Assembly: GCA_029379385.1 (NCBI GenBank)
Contig: CM055613.1
Coordinates: 21,346,001-21,410,000, forward strand
DNA length: 64,000 bases
Source of the DNA: Quillaja saponaria
Taxonomy: Eukaryota; Streptophyta; Magnoliopsida; Fabales; Quillajaceae
Reading direction: 5' to 3'
Positions 11,652 through 23,542 of this stretch are shown piece after piece. A model generated the notes under the pieces. The model was not told where the DNA came from, searched no databases, and saw only the letters and a program-made list of their open reading frames with translations. Position 1 is the first letter of the stretch. Each line of letters begins with the position of its first letter. The position numbers and the translations under genes are program-made.

Positions 11652-12999
11652 CATTTTCAAGCTCAAGTTCAGTTAGCTCCCTTCTATACATCCCCTAATC
11701 ACAATGTCATTTTTGCGATAACATGGAGGAAGACGAATAGGAATAGGATTAAGCCACCTAGCTTCACTTGTTAAGGGAGTTTGTCCTTTTCTTACTTTAT
11801 TTTCTATCTTTCTTTTCATCCATTGAGAGCAGGGGTCTTTTTAAAGTTTAGAGGGTGTTTTATCCTTGTTATGATTTATGCATTGCGAGGGTTTGTGTTT
11901 CAAGTATGATGAGAAATTGGTTGTGCAATCTTGACATTTATGTTTAACCTTCTTGAGTTAGTAGCATTACAAGATATGATTTCCAACATTTCATCATACA
12001 CTTGATCTTTTCTTGGGATTGTGTTGCTTACTTAGAGATGGTTTAAGTTTAGCATGTCCGTGTTTAGTCTAGAACAACTAGAATTTTCTTAATTCCCTCT
12101 TGGGTCAAAATTCTTGGACAAAGTTAAGGATAAGATTTAGGCTAGCTTTAGACTGGTTGAGTCTTTCCAGCTAACCTTGTTTATTTTATAACCTTAGTAC
12201 CCCATTTAGCCTATTAAGCCTTTTCTTGGTCACCCACATTATTGCTTACACCGTTTATTTTTAATTCCAATTTTGAACCCTTACTCTTAAGCATTTGATC
12301 ATTCTGGATAAACATTAAGCTATGCTAAGTAAAGAAGAAAAGGTGAAGTTGTAAAAAAGAACAAGAGTATAGACGATTGTGCCATATGATTACCCTACTA
12401 TTCACATCAAAAACTACATAAGTTTAGAGGAGTGACAAGTAGGCAAAAATACAAGAAAAAGTTATGAAAATAATTTTTTTTTTTTTTTTTTGAAGTGGTG
12501 AAAAAAGAAAAGAACAAGTCTAAATGGAAGTACTTAGGATGTGTGAAAGCTCTCCATACATCTAGAGTGATTAGGTGCTTAGGGTAATTTGTGCTTTTTA
12601 AATTTCCTTTATCATACCGTTGCCCTAGCCTACATTACAAGCTTTGAATGACCTATTGATCTTTGGCTTATTGTTAATCCACATTAGTGGAGAGTAGAAT
12701 GACAGTAAACTTATGGGGTTTGAATGCTAAGTGGGATTTTGAATAGGCATAAACTTATTTGGGTTGCTTGCATTCTAGGTAAAGAAATCATATTCACACA
12801 TACTGGAAATCCATTTGAAAATGAAGCCTGCTCTTGAGTTGAAAATTAATTTGAAAGATAGCTTTTGGTTAACATTGAGTTAGGATTCGGTGAAATTTTT
12901 TAGGATATTATGGGGATGTCATTGATTTAGTGTAATGCATCTTTAACAAATGTCGTTTGTGTTTTGGTCGATGGTAGCAAACACTTAAGTTTGTGGGTG
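11652..12999 (+). other. gypsy 3' non-coding region ending in polypurine-like tract
   Basis: It begins after the gap with a stretch resembling the post-integrase region of Athila/Tat elements (TTTCATCCATTGAG... followed by TTTAAAGTTTAGAGGGTG). It ends with CTTAAGTTTGTGGGTG immediately before the LTR, a degraded form of a polypurine tract that primes plus-strand synthesis. A T-run occurs near 12475. No coding frame is supported. Confidence 0.55.
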
Positions 13000-14223
13000 T
13001 GATAAGTTCATGAAATAACTTATTTTAGATCACTTTGTTCATTCATTTTAGCTATGTTCTTGAGCTTTGCTTTACAAATTGTCTAGTTTTAGCTTAGTTC
13101 TTAGTTTAATTTGTATTGTATTAAAATGTTAAGTTTTAGTTGTTGTTGTTTAGGATTTAGCATTTGAATAAGTGTTCCATTCCTAATTGACTCTAGTTGT
13201 GTGTTTTGAAGGTACAATGCTTCAAGGAGTCCATTTTGAAGACTAATGGCTCAAGAAAATAGGATTTCAGCTCGTCAGGTGCCTAGGCCGTGAAAAATCG
13301 ATGTTGCAACACTAAAAAGCCAAGTTCAAACCTATCTGGAGCCACGGCTCCAAAGCTCTCTGGTTGAACATTAAAAGCAACACCTATTAGCGCCATGGTT
13401 ATGACACTAGAGACTCAAGTTAGCAATGTTTTTCTCGAGTATGAGAGCTTGTCAAGGTGCAAGGAAGCAAGAGGAGCAAGGACCATAGGAGCTTGAAGAC
13501 TAACAACCTTCATAGATTTCTCTATTTCTACTCCTTCTTTACTTTTATTGTATTCCTTTGATGTTGATTATTGTTGAAACCATGTTTACACTAAGTAGCA
13601 TAGAGTAGTTTCCTTTCTATATGATTTTTCTAATTTATTTTATGCTTAATGCTTCTAATTGACTAGCAATCTTTTAGATTGAATTAGGAAACCTAAAGGA
13701 ACATAGGAAGGGGAATTAAGGTTAAGCCTTGAATGAATTAGCACTTGTTTGAATTCAACACATGTTGTTGAGTTTGATTTATGTATAGGACAGGAATATA
13801 CCTATGTGCCTTCTGTAGCCAATTTAAGTATGAACTTAATGACTTGTTTAATTTATTTCACATAGGAATGTAGTGAATAATCTAAGTGAGATATACTTAT
13901 AAAACATAAGAATATGATTATAATTGATTAAGAACCCTAGTTAATAATTCTTTGCCACAACTAAGCAAGACAAGATAATTATAATTCAAGTGAAGTGTTG
14001 AGGGAAGTTGTAGTTCTAGGTTTATCTCTAGTTTAATCTTGTGTTAATTTGCTTTAGTTTATAATTAGTTCATAGTCTACCCAATGTTTAGTTGTTTGAA
14101 TAAAATTGGAATTGCTAATTTTAATACTTAGCATAATATTTGAAAACTCCTTGTGGGAACGCTACTCTACTTACTCTATATTACTTGAGGATGATACGTG
14201 TGCTTGTGTAGGTATAATCCACA
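13000..14223 (+). repeat. gypsy LTR, family copy 1
   Basis: It starts TGATAAGTTCATGAAATAAC and ends ACGTGTGCTTGTGTAGG...CCACA. The same family occurs at 15201-16985 (minus), 25405-26631 (minus) and 27854-29409 (plus). Shared landmarks are a gene-like stretch of CTTGAATGAA.TAGCACTTGTTTGAATTCA and a terminal GTGGGAACG.TACTCTACTTA. It contains a slightly GC-richer pocket near 13250-13400. Confidence 0.75.
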
Positions 14224-14239
14224 TCATTGATGGGACATA

Positions 14240-15150
14240 AAGGGGAACCTATTGGATCATTGAATCGGTCCTACACATGTATTGCATCAAGAAATTAGTC
14301 TTCAAAAAATTAGAAGGCCCTTGATTGGTCCAATCAAAATTAGGATGACTTCTCCATCTTGAATTATAAGTGTTGGAAATGGGTTGTTTTGCCTGTTGTA
14401 ATTGCCTACATATTGCACTGCTTTAGCATCTTGGCATTGGTCACTAGTATGACCATCTCCACATATCTCACAAGCCATGGTTTGACTCTTGATTGCTGGA
14501 AGCCCAAGATTATCAAATCTTGTAGATAAACCTGCCACTTGTGTTGTTAAGGCAGTATTGGTGTGTAGCTCATGTACACCAGCTACTATTCAGGCTACTA
14601 GTCTCTCACATGGCCAATGATAATTATTGGAAGCCATCTCTTGAATAGCTCATATGCTTCATCAAGAGGAATGAGTACAACCAGCTTTTTGCCTTGTCTC
14701 TAAGTGAGAAAGGGAAAAGCCTAATACAAATGGCATCATAAGAAATGCCATTGCACTTGAACGCGCAGTACAACTCCAAGAATATAGCAAGATGGGCAAC
14801 GGGATTATTGTTTGGTAGGCCACCAAACAGAGTTGATTGCTAGATCATTTGAATGGTGTCGGGCTTAATTTAAAAAATGTTGGCTAGAATTGTCGGCCTT
14901 CGTATGCTCGAGTGGAGTCATTGTACAAGAGGGATAGCATAATCCCGCAAGGACTTAGGTTCTTGTTCATTAGCCATTGCTAGAATTTTTGAAGCAACTT
15001 GTTGATTCTCATTTCAAAGTCTTTGAATAGTTCTATCGATCTTGGGATCAAAATGAACAACCTCTAAGCTACTAGTTCTTCTCATAAACATTCACAAGTA
15101 CTTGAAATTAAATAAAAAACAAAGTTTGAATTAAAACTAGAATTGACTAT
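14240..15150 (-). pseudogene. gypsy gag with CCHC knuckle, broken
   Basis: The open frame 14538-14302 carries a knuckle CEICGDGHTSDQC followed by VQYVGNYNRQ.NPF, typical of gag nucleocapsid regions of Athila/Tat-type gypsy elements. Upstream pieces on the minus strand (14540-15090) include LTTQVAGLSTRFDNLGL and the N-terminal RRTSSLEVVHFDPKIDRTI near 15060. Several stops and shifts interrupt it. Confidence 0.7.
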
Positions 15151-15200
15151 ATTAATATTAACAAAGATTAGAATAATTCCTCGTCAATGGCTCCAAAAAC

Positions 15201-16985
15201 TTATTATGGACTTTACTAACGCAAGCACACATTAGGGATGGCAATGAGCAAGGTTTAATAATGGGCCCGGCCTGAACCAACCCTAATGGGTCTTTGAAAT
15301 ACCTATTTAAATTGTGGAATGGGTCTATGATTTGGGTACGGATAAATTCTGTAAATACTCTTTCTGGGCAAGGCCTATAAAGATCAGAAAGAGGCCAATT
15401 CTTCCTCTGTGCAACTCTGCGTTCTACTGCCTCTACCACAAAGACCCATAGAGGGCATCAATCCACTGAGTTTGTTTTTTGGGTTGGTTGAGTGATTTAC
15501 TTCCGAGTTGTTTTCTTAGTTGTTCGATATACTTTCGAGTTCTTGCTACCCAAAGCCAAAGAGGTAATGTATATCTTGTCAGTATCTATGTATGACTTGC
15601 TTGGCAGTGGGAGCTAAAGCTAAGTGCTCACTAGCATCTTACTCTGGTATCTGTATGTTTGTGACTGAAGATTGAAGACCCGAGGAAAATTAATCTTCTG
15701 GTACTATTTGGAAGATTGAAAACTGAATGATATAGAGGTACTATTTTCTGTCTTTTAACTTCTAATTTAATGGGTTTGAACAAACTTTACTTTAGATAGG
15801 TATTTTTTATTAATTAATAAGTTGAATTAGTTTTTAAATTAATTTTTTTTCCTTAAAGAAAAAAAAAAGGGGTCTATGGATTGGACCCATGGGTTCAGGT
15901 CTCGGAGAGGTTTACACATTAAGTGATGGGCCCATAATGGGCATGAGTATCTAACAGGCCAGGTCCAAGTCAGGCTCGACTTGGCCCGTTGCTATCCCTA
16001 GCACACATCATTTAACAAGTAATAAAGTGATAAGTAGAGACCATTCCTAAGAGGAATTACTGTTTACAACCGTTAAATACAAAAATTACTCAATCCTAAC
16101 TTTATCTAAATGAATGAAACTTTGATATTAATAACTAAATTAAAAAAGAACAATTAAACTTGAGAATGTATGGAGATAAAATTATAATCACAATTTCCTT
16201 TACACTTTACTTTGACTAGCTTTTATCTCATCTTGCTTAGTTATGGTACCTTGTTATTGACCAAGGGTTCTAAGTCAATTATATGTATCTTTAAAGTTGC
16301 TTATAATTATAGCTTAACCAGTTTACTATATGTTTATGAGAATTGAATTAAGAAAGATTCTATAAGACTATACCTAAATTGGCTACACAAGGTATGAAGG
16401 TATATATGTCTATACTACATATGAATCAAATTCGAACATCTAGGTGAATCAATTCAAACAAGTGCTATTTCACTCAAGGCTAAACATAGATTTCCTTCGT
16501 TGAGGTGCCTCTAAGTTACCAAGTCTATCTAATTGATGCTACTTAGTGTAAACATGACTACAATTAAACAAAACATCAAGAACATACAAATAAACAAAAA
16601 GAAAGGAAGAATAAGAGAAAACTATGAAGGTTGTCAATGTTCAAAGTTTTATTATCCTTGCTCCTTGTATTCTTAATCAGCTCTAAATCTCTAGTATTCC
16701 TTTGCTCAATGGTGTGTACTGAATCCTTCAGGCTTTCTCTCTTATAAGCTTCAACACCATGAGTTTGAGTCCAATTCATAGTGGATTTCTCTTCTTAGCG
16801 CCTTGGGCACGCTTTTCTGGCACTGTGGTACTGAAAATAGAATGAAAATCGGAGAAGGGGAAGCGTTGGGGAACCCTACAACTGCGGCTCCAGGCCCAAT
16901 GCTATGGAGCCACAAAACCAAAGCCATGGCACCATATGATGTTGTTTCGATAAACCATAATCAATAAATATAGCCCCTTCCACTG
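15201..16985 (-). repeat. gypsy LTR, family copy 2, interrupted by a hAT-type element
   Basis: Reverse complement matches the LTR at 13000-14223 over most of its length (cold spots near the GC-richer pocket, 16800-16960). The match stops at about 16985, before a TGATAAG start is reached. The tract 15233-16008 is a later insertion with its target duplication. Confidence 0.7.
15233..16000. mobile_element. non-autonomous hAT-type element, 768 bp, perfect 8-bp target duplication
   Basis: Left end TAGGGATGGCAATGAGC, right end (reverse complement) TAGGGATAGCAACGGGCC, flanked by GCACACAT at both 15225-15232 and 16001-16008. Eight-bp duplications and short TIRs with GC-rich subterminal repeats (GGGCCC, GGTCC) are hAT hallmarks. 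The interior has no transposase; the open frame 15158-15439 overlaps the end by chance. Subterminal wording (GGGCCCGGCCTGAACC / GGCCAGGTCCAAGTC) is rich in short inverted motifs that would bind a transposase. Confidence 0.85.
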
Positions 16986-17099
16986 GCCCAAACTGTAATG
17001 TCAAATATTTCAGATGCATGATCCTAGTTAACACCAGTAAGGCAACCTTGGTAATTGTCCTTCAATTTTACAATTAATAATTCTTCATCCTCTTCCACT
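16986..17099. other. spacer, nothing recognised
   Basis: Short AT-rich stretch between the truncated gypsy LTR and a viral RT scrap. Confidence 0.4.
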
Positions 17100-17295
17100 A
17101 GTGACTGCCTTTAACTGATTCAAGAATTTAAAACATCATCAATATATACTATTCTACAAGATAAGGATAAAAATATCATTCATAATATTTGAAATTTAGA
17201 TGGTGCATTTTTTAATCCAAATGGCATAACATTCTATTCATAATGCCCAAAGGAACTGTGAAAGCTATTTTATACCTATCGTTTTCAAGCAAAAA
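17100..17295 (-). mobile_element. pararetroviral reverse-transcriptase scrap
   Basis: The minus strand contains FTVPLG(H)Y, then MPFG-type wording and an IVYIDDV motif, in the same order as the RT at 49700-49870. The plus-strand text around 17205-17285 is almost identical to 49795-49870. About 200 bp survive, followed on the plus strand by an A18 run at about 17291. Confidence 0.75.
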
Positions 17296-18216
17296 AAAAA
17301 AAAAAAAACATTGACTTAGAAACATTAAAACTATCATATGACTCAGAAAGCAGGAATAAAATAAAATAAAACATTTGATCTCTCTCGGCCTTGCTCTCTC
17401 TTATTTTCTCACACAAACACACAAATTGCAAACATATTTAATAATTTATATTGAGCGTCATGTTCCAAATCAATCTCGGGTATCTCCAAATTAACTAGGG
17501 TTATAATCCTTGAATTTTGTAGATAGGATTTAATATAACGTGGAATAGGACAACCAATGGCCAAAAGTAATGCAGAGCCTCAAATTTTAGTAGCACAAGA
17601 ATTGTGAGATTATACATAGTGCAATATATTTACATGAGTTGATCAAGATTTAAGCCCCATATTTAACGATTTATGCATACCTTACAGTGAGAGGGTTGTT
17701 TTCATCATGAACACTAGCATGCTGGAATTGAAGAAATCAACATATATGAGTACATATTACATTTAGGGATCTGAATCACCATAAGATATCAACATAAGTT
17801 CCAGATGCAAGTGACAGATCCAAAGGAGTCTAAGTTGTTCAGCTACATTCTAACAATTTTTTATTGAACTCCATCTTCATCTTAATCATATATTAGGAAG
17901 GTTAAAAAAGAGATAATCGCTACTCCATGCTCTAGATATTTATATTAGAAGCAAGGTCTAGTTTCTTCAATCGATATGAAGTTTTCAAAGGAAGCTATCA
18001 ATTGATTGAGCCGTGTCAATAAAGGCCCTAATGTTAAGATATCATAAGGTATGCTACATATACTAGCCATTGCTTTTTAGTTATATAAAAAACAAGATAT
18101 GCATAGGAAATTACTTGTTTGATATTTGGCCTCTATAACTATCATGGCATCAATATATTTATGCATCCCTATCTACCGGAACCATGATTCAGATGTACTC
18201 TAAAATCAAGGTGAAT
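17296..18216. other. non-coding stretch, nothing recognised
   Basis: About 0.9 kb without a supported frame, terminal repeat or family motif. It forms the left neighbour of the direct repeat that flanks the next viral block. Confidence 0.4.
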
Positions 18217-19078
18217 CTCCTCCCCTAGTCTCCCCTCCACAACAGCATAGACTCTAGGAATGAATGCATATTGATGCTGCTAATCCTAATGATGACCTAG
18301 CTAATCCTAATGATGATCCATCGATGCTATGTTCAAATAAGGGAAGTAAAGAACAATAAGCAGGAACCCAGTTCAAGCAGGTGGTATGCATAAAAGAAAA
18401 GCATCACTTTTCAACTAGTCCAGGATATCTATTGCAAAGCAAATATTACTAGAAATCATAAGTAAATACCTTACAAATGAGAAAAGGAAGAAACAATGTA
18501 ACTCAATTACAAGTTCGGGCAACCTAACAACATCCTATTATAATTAAAATCAAAAATTACAAAAACATGAAAACAAAATAAAAAAGAGGAGAGAGATCAG
18601 ATAATGAAACCTTATCGACATCAAAGCAAATCTTTGTAAGCAAACCTTACCGACATTCATACAAAAACTTTTAAGCATCTTGACAATGTACGTGGATTTT
18701 GTTAATCCAAGAAAATTCTTGGATCTATATCTATAGATCCTTATACTCAATATATAATTTGCTTCACACATATCTTTCATGGAGAAATTTTCAAATTACC
18801 AATTTTGACTGATTGTAACATAGCTACATCATTACCTATGAGGAGCATGTCATCTACATGTAGTATGAAGAATGTTACAGTGCTTCCACTAGCTTCTTGT
18901 ACACACATGAGTCATCTTTGTTCTTAAAGAAATCATAAGCCTGTTATGGTTTCATCAAAACTAATGTTCTAGATCTTAAAGCTTGCTTAAGTGCATAAAT
19001 GGACATTTGTACCTTGCATAGTTTATTATGATGACCTTTGGATTCAAAACCCTCAAATTATGTCATATACACATTTCC
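18217..19078. repeat. long direct repeat A, left copy (flanks viral block 19079-23617)
   Basis: From CTCCTCCCCTAG to ACATTTCC this matches 23618-24496 with scattered substitutions and two visible indels: about 68 bp extra in the right copy near 23755-23822, and about 28 bp extra in this copy near 18985. It includes part of a minus-strand copia reverse transcriptase (18550-19078, with the MKDM.EA.YILSI stretch). Copia sequence continues past the right copy but not past this one, so the right copy is contiguous with the parental element. Confidence 0.85.
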
Positions 19079-19263
19079 AACCAGTAAAGGTTGGTAGAGT
19101 GTGATAATAGTCTTAAACTATATGTTCATTAATCTTCAAAGTCGAGGAGTTAAACCCAGGAAATGAAGTTGAGGCATCTGATAACCCGTTTAGTCCATTG
19201 AGTGAAGGACATTAAGGGTTGAGTAAGTCCTTTGACAGTTTGCCCCTTTGACTCGAAGATAAA

Positions 19264-20300
19264 ATGGTTGGTATTTTAAGAAGATTTTCAAACTCTGTTA
19301 ATTCTTCTGGTTCTAGTTCTGATAACTTGTCTAGGAATAATAAAGAAGTTATTCTAGTAGAAAATATAGAAAAAGAACTTCAAAATTGGAATCTTCCTCA
19401 AACTTCTGATAAACAAATTTATAGGAAATGTAGTTTCAGTCTAAAACAAGACTATATAATTAAAACTATGGAAGAGTCTATTCCCTTAAAAGAAGGTCAA
19501 GATACATTCAAACTCTTCTCTTTTAAATTAATAGAAGAACATAAAAAGAAATTTAAATATTTACATATAGGAATGGTTCAAGTGGCATTAACACCCTTGA
19601 CCAGATTTGGACTAAATACCTCTGCCCTTATATGTGTAAGGTATACAAGACACAATAAGTTTTCAGACTCCTTATTAGAATGTATAGAATCAAGTCTTTG
19701 TGATGGTCCTATCTTCTTTAGCTGTTATCCTAATTTTTCAATATCCTTAACTGATCAAAACATAATGAATGCATTAACTCTAAATATTCAGTCTCATGGT
19801 TTTGACATCTTACCAAGATCTGAAAATGTTGTCCTAATATATAGGATTTATTACAAGGTAATGAACACAATGGCTCCAAATGCTAAGATTGAGTCTAAGA
19901 ACCACACTTTTTATAGCTAATCCAGCTAAGACAAATATGGTGGTGCCCAAGACAATCATTTGGGATTAGGTAAAACTTCCTGAAACCTGGAAAATAGACC
20001 AAGGAATTCCTCCTAAGAAAATAGAGTCCAGAGACTTAGAATCAGTAATTGAATATACTGATGGGGATGTAGAGATAAAATTCTCTGCAAATAGAAAGAT
20101 TAAACTTAATTTTGGGAGAGTCTTCTTGAAGAAGGTCTACGTCTTCAATTCCTACCACTAAAACTGAAAGGAGACAAGTAATTGAGGGAATCATAAAATC
20201 CAAAGATCAGGTTAGTCACCCTCAGTACCAAGTTGAAACACCTTCAGAGGTAGGGTTAAGATCACCCTCAAAAGATAATTCACCAACACCCTCTAAAATG
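19264..20300 (+). pseudogene. pararetroviral movement protein relic
   Basis: The frame opens at ATG 19264 and runs 218 codons. It shows a Ser/Asn-rich N-terminus and a central domain with HKKKFKYLHIGMVQVAL, then FFSCYPNFSISLTDQNIMNALTL, in the position and style of a 30K-superfamily movement protein of Caulimoviridae, which enlarges plasmodesmata. Against 45445-46593, about eight bases are missing near 19900, shifting the frame and ending the product at 19920. The remainder (KIESRDLESVIEYTDGD onward) continues in another frame to about 20300. Confidence 0.75.
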
Positions 20301-22618
20301 GGATACAGTGTATGCATGTTATCTTCCACATAGTCATTACGGCCATTTACCATTAAACATAAATGGTTTTATACAAATTTTAGTGAAAAAGAAAGAGATT
20401 ACTGGATCTCTATGCATAAGCAGTATATGGAAAAATATCATAAGAAGCCAACATTCTTTAAATGGCTTGAACGAGCCTTTAGGTTCCATAAAAAAGATTG
20501 GCCTAATTTTGAGGATCCTAAGTTCGTTAATGTTTTAGAAACTGCGTATCAAAACTTTTTCACCAGGGAGGGAAAGAATATAGCAGCAATTCATCCCCTA
20601 GAGTCAACACTTTCAGTCAAAAAATTTAAAGGAGAAATAATAGCTAATCCTTATTCAACTATACCAAAAGAAGCATCCACGTCAAGTGCCTTGGTTGAAA
20701 TATCCAACCAAAATAATTACATAAATATATTTCTTCAATCCTTAGGAAAACAGTCCTCAAGGATAGAAAATTTTCTAAATCAGGAAAAATCTTCTCAACA
20801 AATAATTCATCAGGCATCAGGGTCTTCTAGTAAAGAATCTGCTAAGATAGATCCAATCATGATGAAGCCTCCTCCGGAAGTCAATCTAAAATTTAGAAAA
20901 GAATCTAGGATTAATGATAAAAACTTTGTAGATGAATTAGTCAACAGGTTACAAAATCTGAACATATCTGAGAAGAAAAGTGTCAATATGTTCAAAATCA
21001 AGAAAAGACTCACATCTAGAAGTTAATAAACTTCATTGGAATAAGAAAACTCCAACAGCCCCATCTAAAATGTATTACCCAAGACCCTCACCGTTAGATC
21101 TCCAGTACGAAGATAATGCTATTCAAGATAGGGTCCAGTTTGATGGTAAGTCCATAGTAGAATGTTCCATTTATGGTCTGGCAGAATACCAAATTCTCCA
21201 AACAACTAAACACATGCTAATGTATGTTGTAGCATGTAGGTCCAATGGTAACACTAATAGAGAAATAGTTTTAGCCATAATCAGTGGATTTACAGGACAA
21301 CTTTTAGGATGGTGGGATTTCCACCTTTCCGATATCTCTAAACAAGAGATCTTAAATTCTATGAAATAGGAAAATGGAAACCTAATAATTAACACTTTGA
21401 TCTATACTATTATAAACCACTTTGTAGGAGCTAATATGCTTAGGTTAGATAGATCACATGAACAACTGATTAATCTTAGGTGTCCAGATCTATCTCACTT
21501 CCAGTGGTATAAAGATGTGTTTTTATCTAGAGTTTATCATAGACCAGACAGTCAAGTTGACTTTTGGAAAGAAAAGTTTTTAACAGGTCTCCCAACTCTG
21601 TTTGCTGATAAAATCAGAAACAAATTAAAAGACAAACATGGTGGTAATATACCATACAGTAGCTATACCCATGGTGTCAGAAGGAATATCATTATGTAAT
21701 GATATTAGGCGAAAATGACAAATTGACAAAGAGAAATTAAGTGGGAAAAGAGCTTTAGGAAATTTCTGTGAACAATTTGGACGTCCCACAAGTAGTCAAT
21801 TTAAACAATCTAAAAAGACTCATAAATTTCAAAAGAAATTCTCTAATAAACCTTACAAGAGAAAACAATATAAAAAGAATGAAAAGACAAAGACCAGTTA
21901 TTATGAATCTAGCAAGAAACCCTTAGTCAAGGAAACTAATTATAAAAAGGTTCCTATATGTTATAAGTGTGGAAAACGAGGTCACTTCCAAAATAAATGC
22001 AGGGTTAAAAAGAAAATAAATGCTCTTCAAATTGATGAAGGTTTAAAGAAATCCTTATGTCAAATCTTATTAGAAGACTCTGATGAGGAAAAGGAACAAT
22101 TGAATGCTTTTATAATAGAACAGTATAATTCAGATTCTAGTCTAGAAGAGTCATAAAAATCTGAAAAATCAAAATGTTGTTCTGATAATGACTGTGACGA
22201 GTGTATCCTAAAAACTATAGGATTAAACAACCTTAGTATTAATGTCTTATCAAAAGAAGAAAGTCTAATTTTAGACTTAATTGATAAAATTGTAAACCCT
22301 AAAGAACGAAGAATACAGTTAGAAAACTATATTCAAATATCTAACAAGGGTAAAAGTTCAATAATAAAAGGAAGTATAAAAGATGATTCTTATTCCCTTA
22401 AGAATATTATTGAAAGAGTAAAAACTGTTAACTCTTCAAAAGAACCAACTATTGCTGATTTAAAATTAGAAATTAATGAAATAAAAGAAGAAGTAAGAAC
22501 TCTAAAACAGAGAGTTTCTAATCTTGAAGAATCAGATGAAGATCAGTTCCAAGATCTTCTGTGGGAATCATCAAAAGAATCAAAAAATCCAGAACCTGAA
22601 AACAGAGGAAAAGGTATA
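20301..22618 (+). pseudogene. pararetroviral coat protein, knuckle and linker relic
   Basis: Open pieces at 20412-21026, 20980-21369 and 21397-21699 are parts of one capsid protein. The CCHC knuckle CYKCGKRGHFQNKC lies at about 21960-22000, followed by an acidic stretch (LEDSDEEKE) and a heptad-rich linker (about 22430-22560) before the protease. Small deletions near 20985 and 21385, and a shift near 21675, break it. The codon that is an amber in the copies at 42236 and 46591 is TGG (tryptophan) here, so movement and coat regions were continuous in frame at that point. Confidence 0.8.
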
Positions 22619-23542
22619 ATGATACAGGAACCTGAAGAAGGAACTGTAAACATCCTTAATGATCCAAAAGGATGGATTTGTGCTGTAGATCTAGTCATAG
22701 CACAAAAATGGTTTACTAAAATAACTATAGTTGTGAATAATGAATTTAGTTTTCAGTCTGTTGCCTTAATAGATTCAGGAGCAGATTTGAATTGTATTAA
22801 TGAAGGACTAGTCCCATCCAAGTACTTTCAGAAAACTACACAAATACTCCATGCTGCGGATGGAAATCGTCTTATTATAGACTACAAATTATCTAATGCT
22901 GCAGTCTGTAATAACAAGATATGTTTTCCTTTACCCTTTGTTCTAGTCAAAGGCTTAGCCCAGGGAGTGATTCTAGGAAACCATTTTCTACACATGTTAT
23001 TCCCTATTTCTAAGATAGATGAATCAGGGGTAGAAATGGTAATAAAGGGTAGACAAATTAAATTTGAATTTGTAGAAGAACCCCGAATGCATGAAATCAA
23101 TCTTATGAAAGATACAATTAAAAGAAAAGAAAAATTCCTTATGTCTCTAAAGGAAGATATAGAATACAAGAGGATTGAGCAACAATTCAAATCTTCTAAG
23201 CTTCAGGATGAAATTAATAAATTTGAACATAAAATTGAACAAACTATATGTGCTGAAATTCCTAATGCCTTTTGGAATAGAAAACAGCACATAATAGAAT
23301 TGCCTTATGAACCCGATTTCTTAGAAAAACAAATACTTACTAAGGCTAGACCAATAGCTATGAGTCCTAGGCACTTAGAAATTTGTAAAGCAGAAATTGA
23401 AGAGTTACTAAAAAAGGGATTAATTAGAAAAAGCTACAGTCCTTGGAGTTGCCCAACATTTTATGTAGAAAATGCAGCCGAATTAGAAAGATGAGTCTCA
23501 AGACTAGTAATTAATTACAAACCTTTGAATAAAGCTTTAATC
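22619..23542 (+). pseudogene. pararetroviral aspartic protease and RT N-terminus
   Basis: A 291-codon open frame (22619-23494). Residues about 50-60 read ALIDSGADLNCIN, with the catalytic DSG of retropepsin-like proteases, which cleave the viral polyprotein. Residues about 240-285 read ARPIAMSPRHLEICKAEIEELLKKG then SYSPWSCPTFYVENAAELER, the RT N-terminal fingers. A TGA stop follows and the frame resumes as LVINYKPLNKAL to about 23540. There the sequence jumps to the leader, so the RT catalytic motif is absent. Confidence 0.85.

Larger units (their letters stand above)
9051..14223 (+). mobile_element. Ty3/gypsy retrotransposon (Athila/Tat-like), pol-less, with 3' LTR
   Basis: In order: primer-binding region (9064-9084), degenerate gag (9300-10699), a foreign or diverged tract, a protease scrap (11410-11551), an assembly gap, an approximately 1.3-kb 3' non-coding region, a polypurine-like tract and a 3' LTR (13000-14223). 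No RT, RNase H or integrase is visible; they may be deleted or hidden in the gap. The expected 5' LTR was not recognised upstream of 9051. Gag wording and the leader type suggest an Athila/Tat-like lineage, but the lineage call is tentative. Confidence 0.75.
14224..16985 (-). mobile_element. opposed Ty3/gypsy fragment: LTR, leader and gag
   Basis: On the minus strand an LTR of the same family (16985 to 15201) is followed by a degraded leader (TTTTTGGAGCCATTGACGAGG, 15176-15200) and a broken gag that ends at about 14224, tail to tail against the plus-strand LTR. The LTR start is lost at about 16985. A hAT-type element is inserted in the LTR end (15233-16000). Confidence 0.7.

Noticed and set aside
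15158..15439. 93-codon minus-strand frame as a gene
   Set aside because: It spans the end of the hAT-type element and its target duplication, so it is a chance frame over TIR sequence.
17291..17308. A18 run after the viral RT scrap as a retroposed poly(A) tail
   Set aside because: The scrap is on the opposite strand to the tail and there is no target duplication around it.
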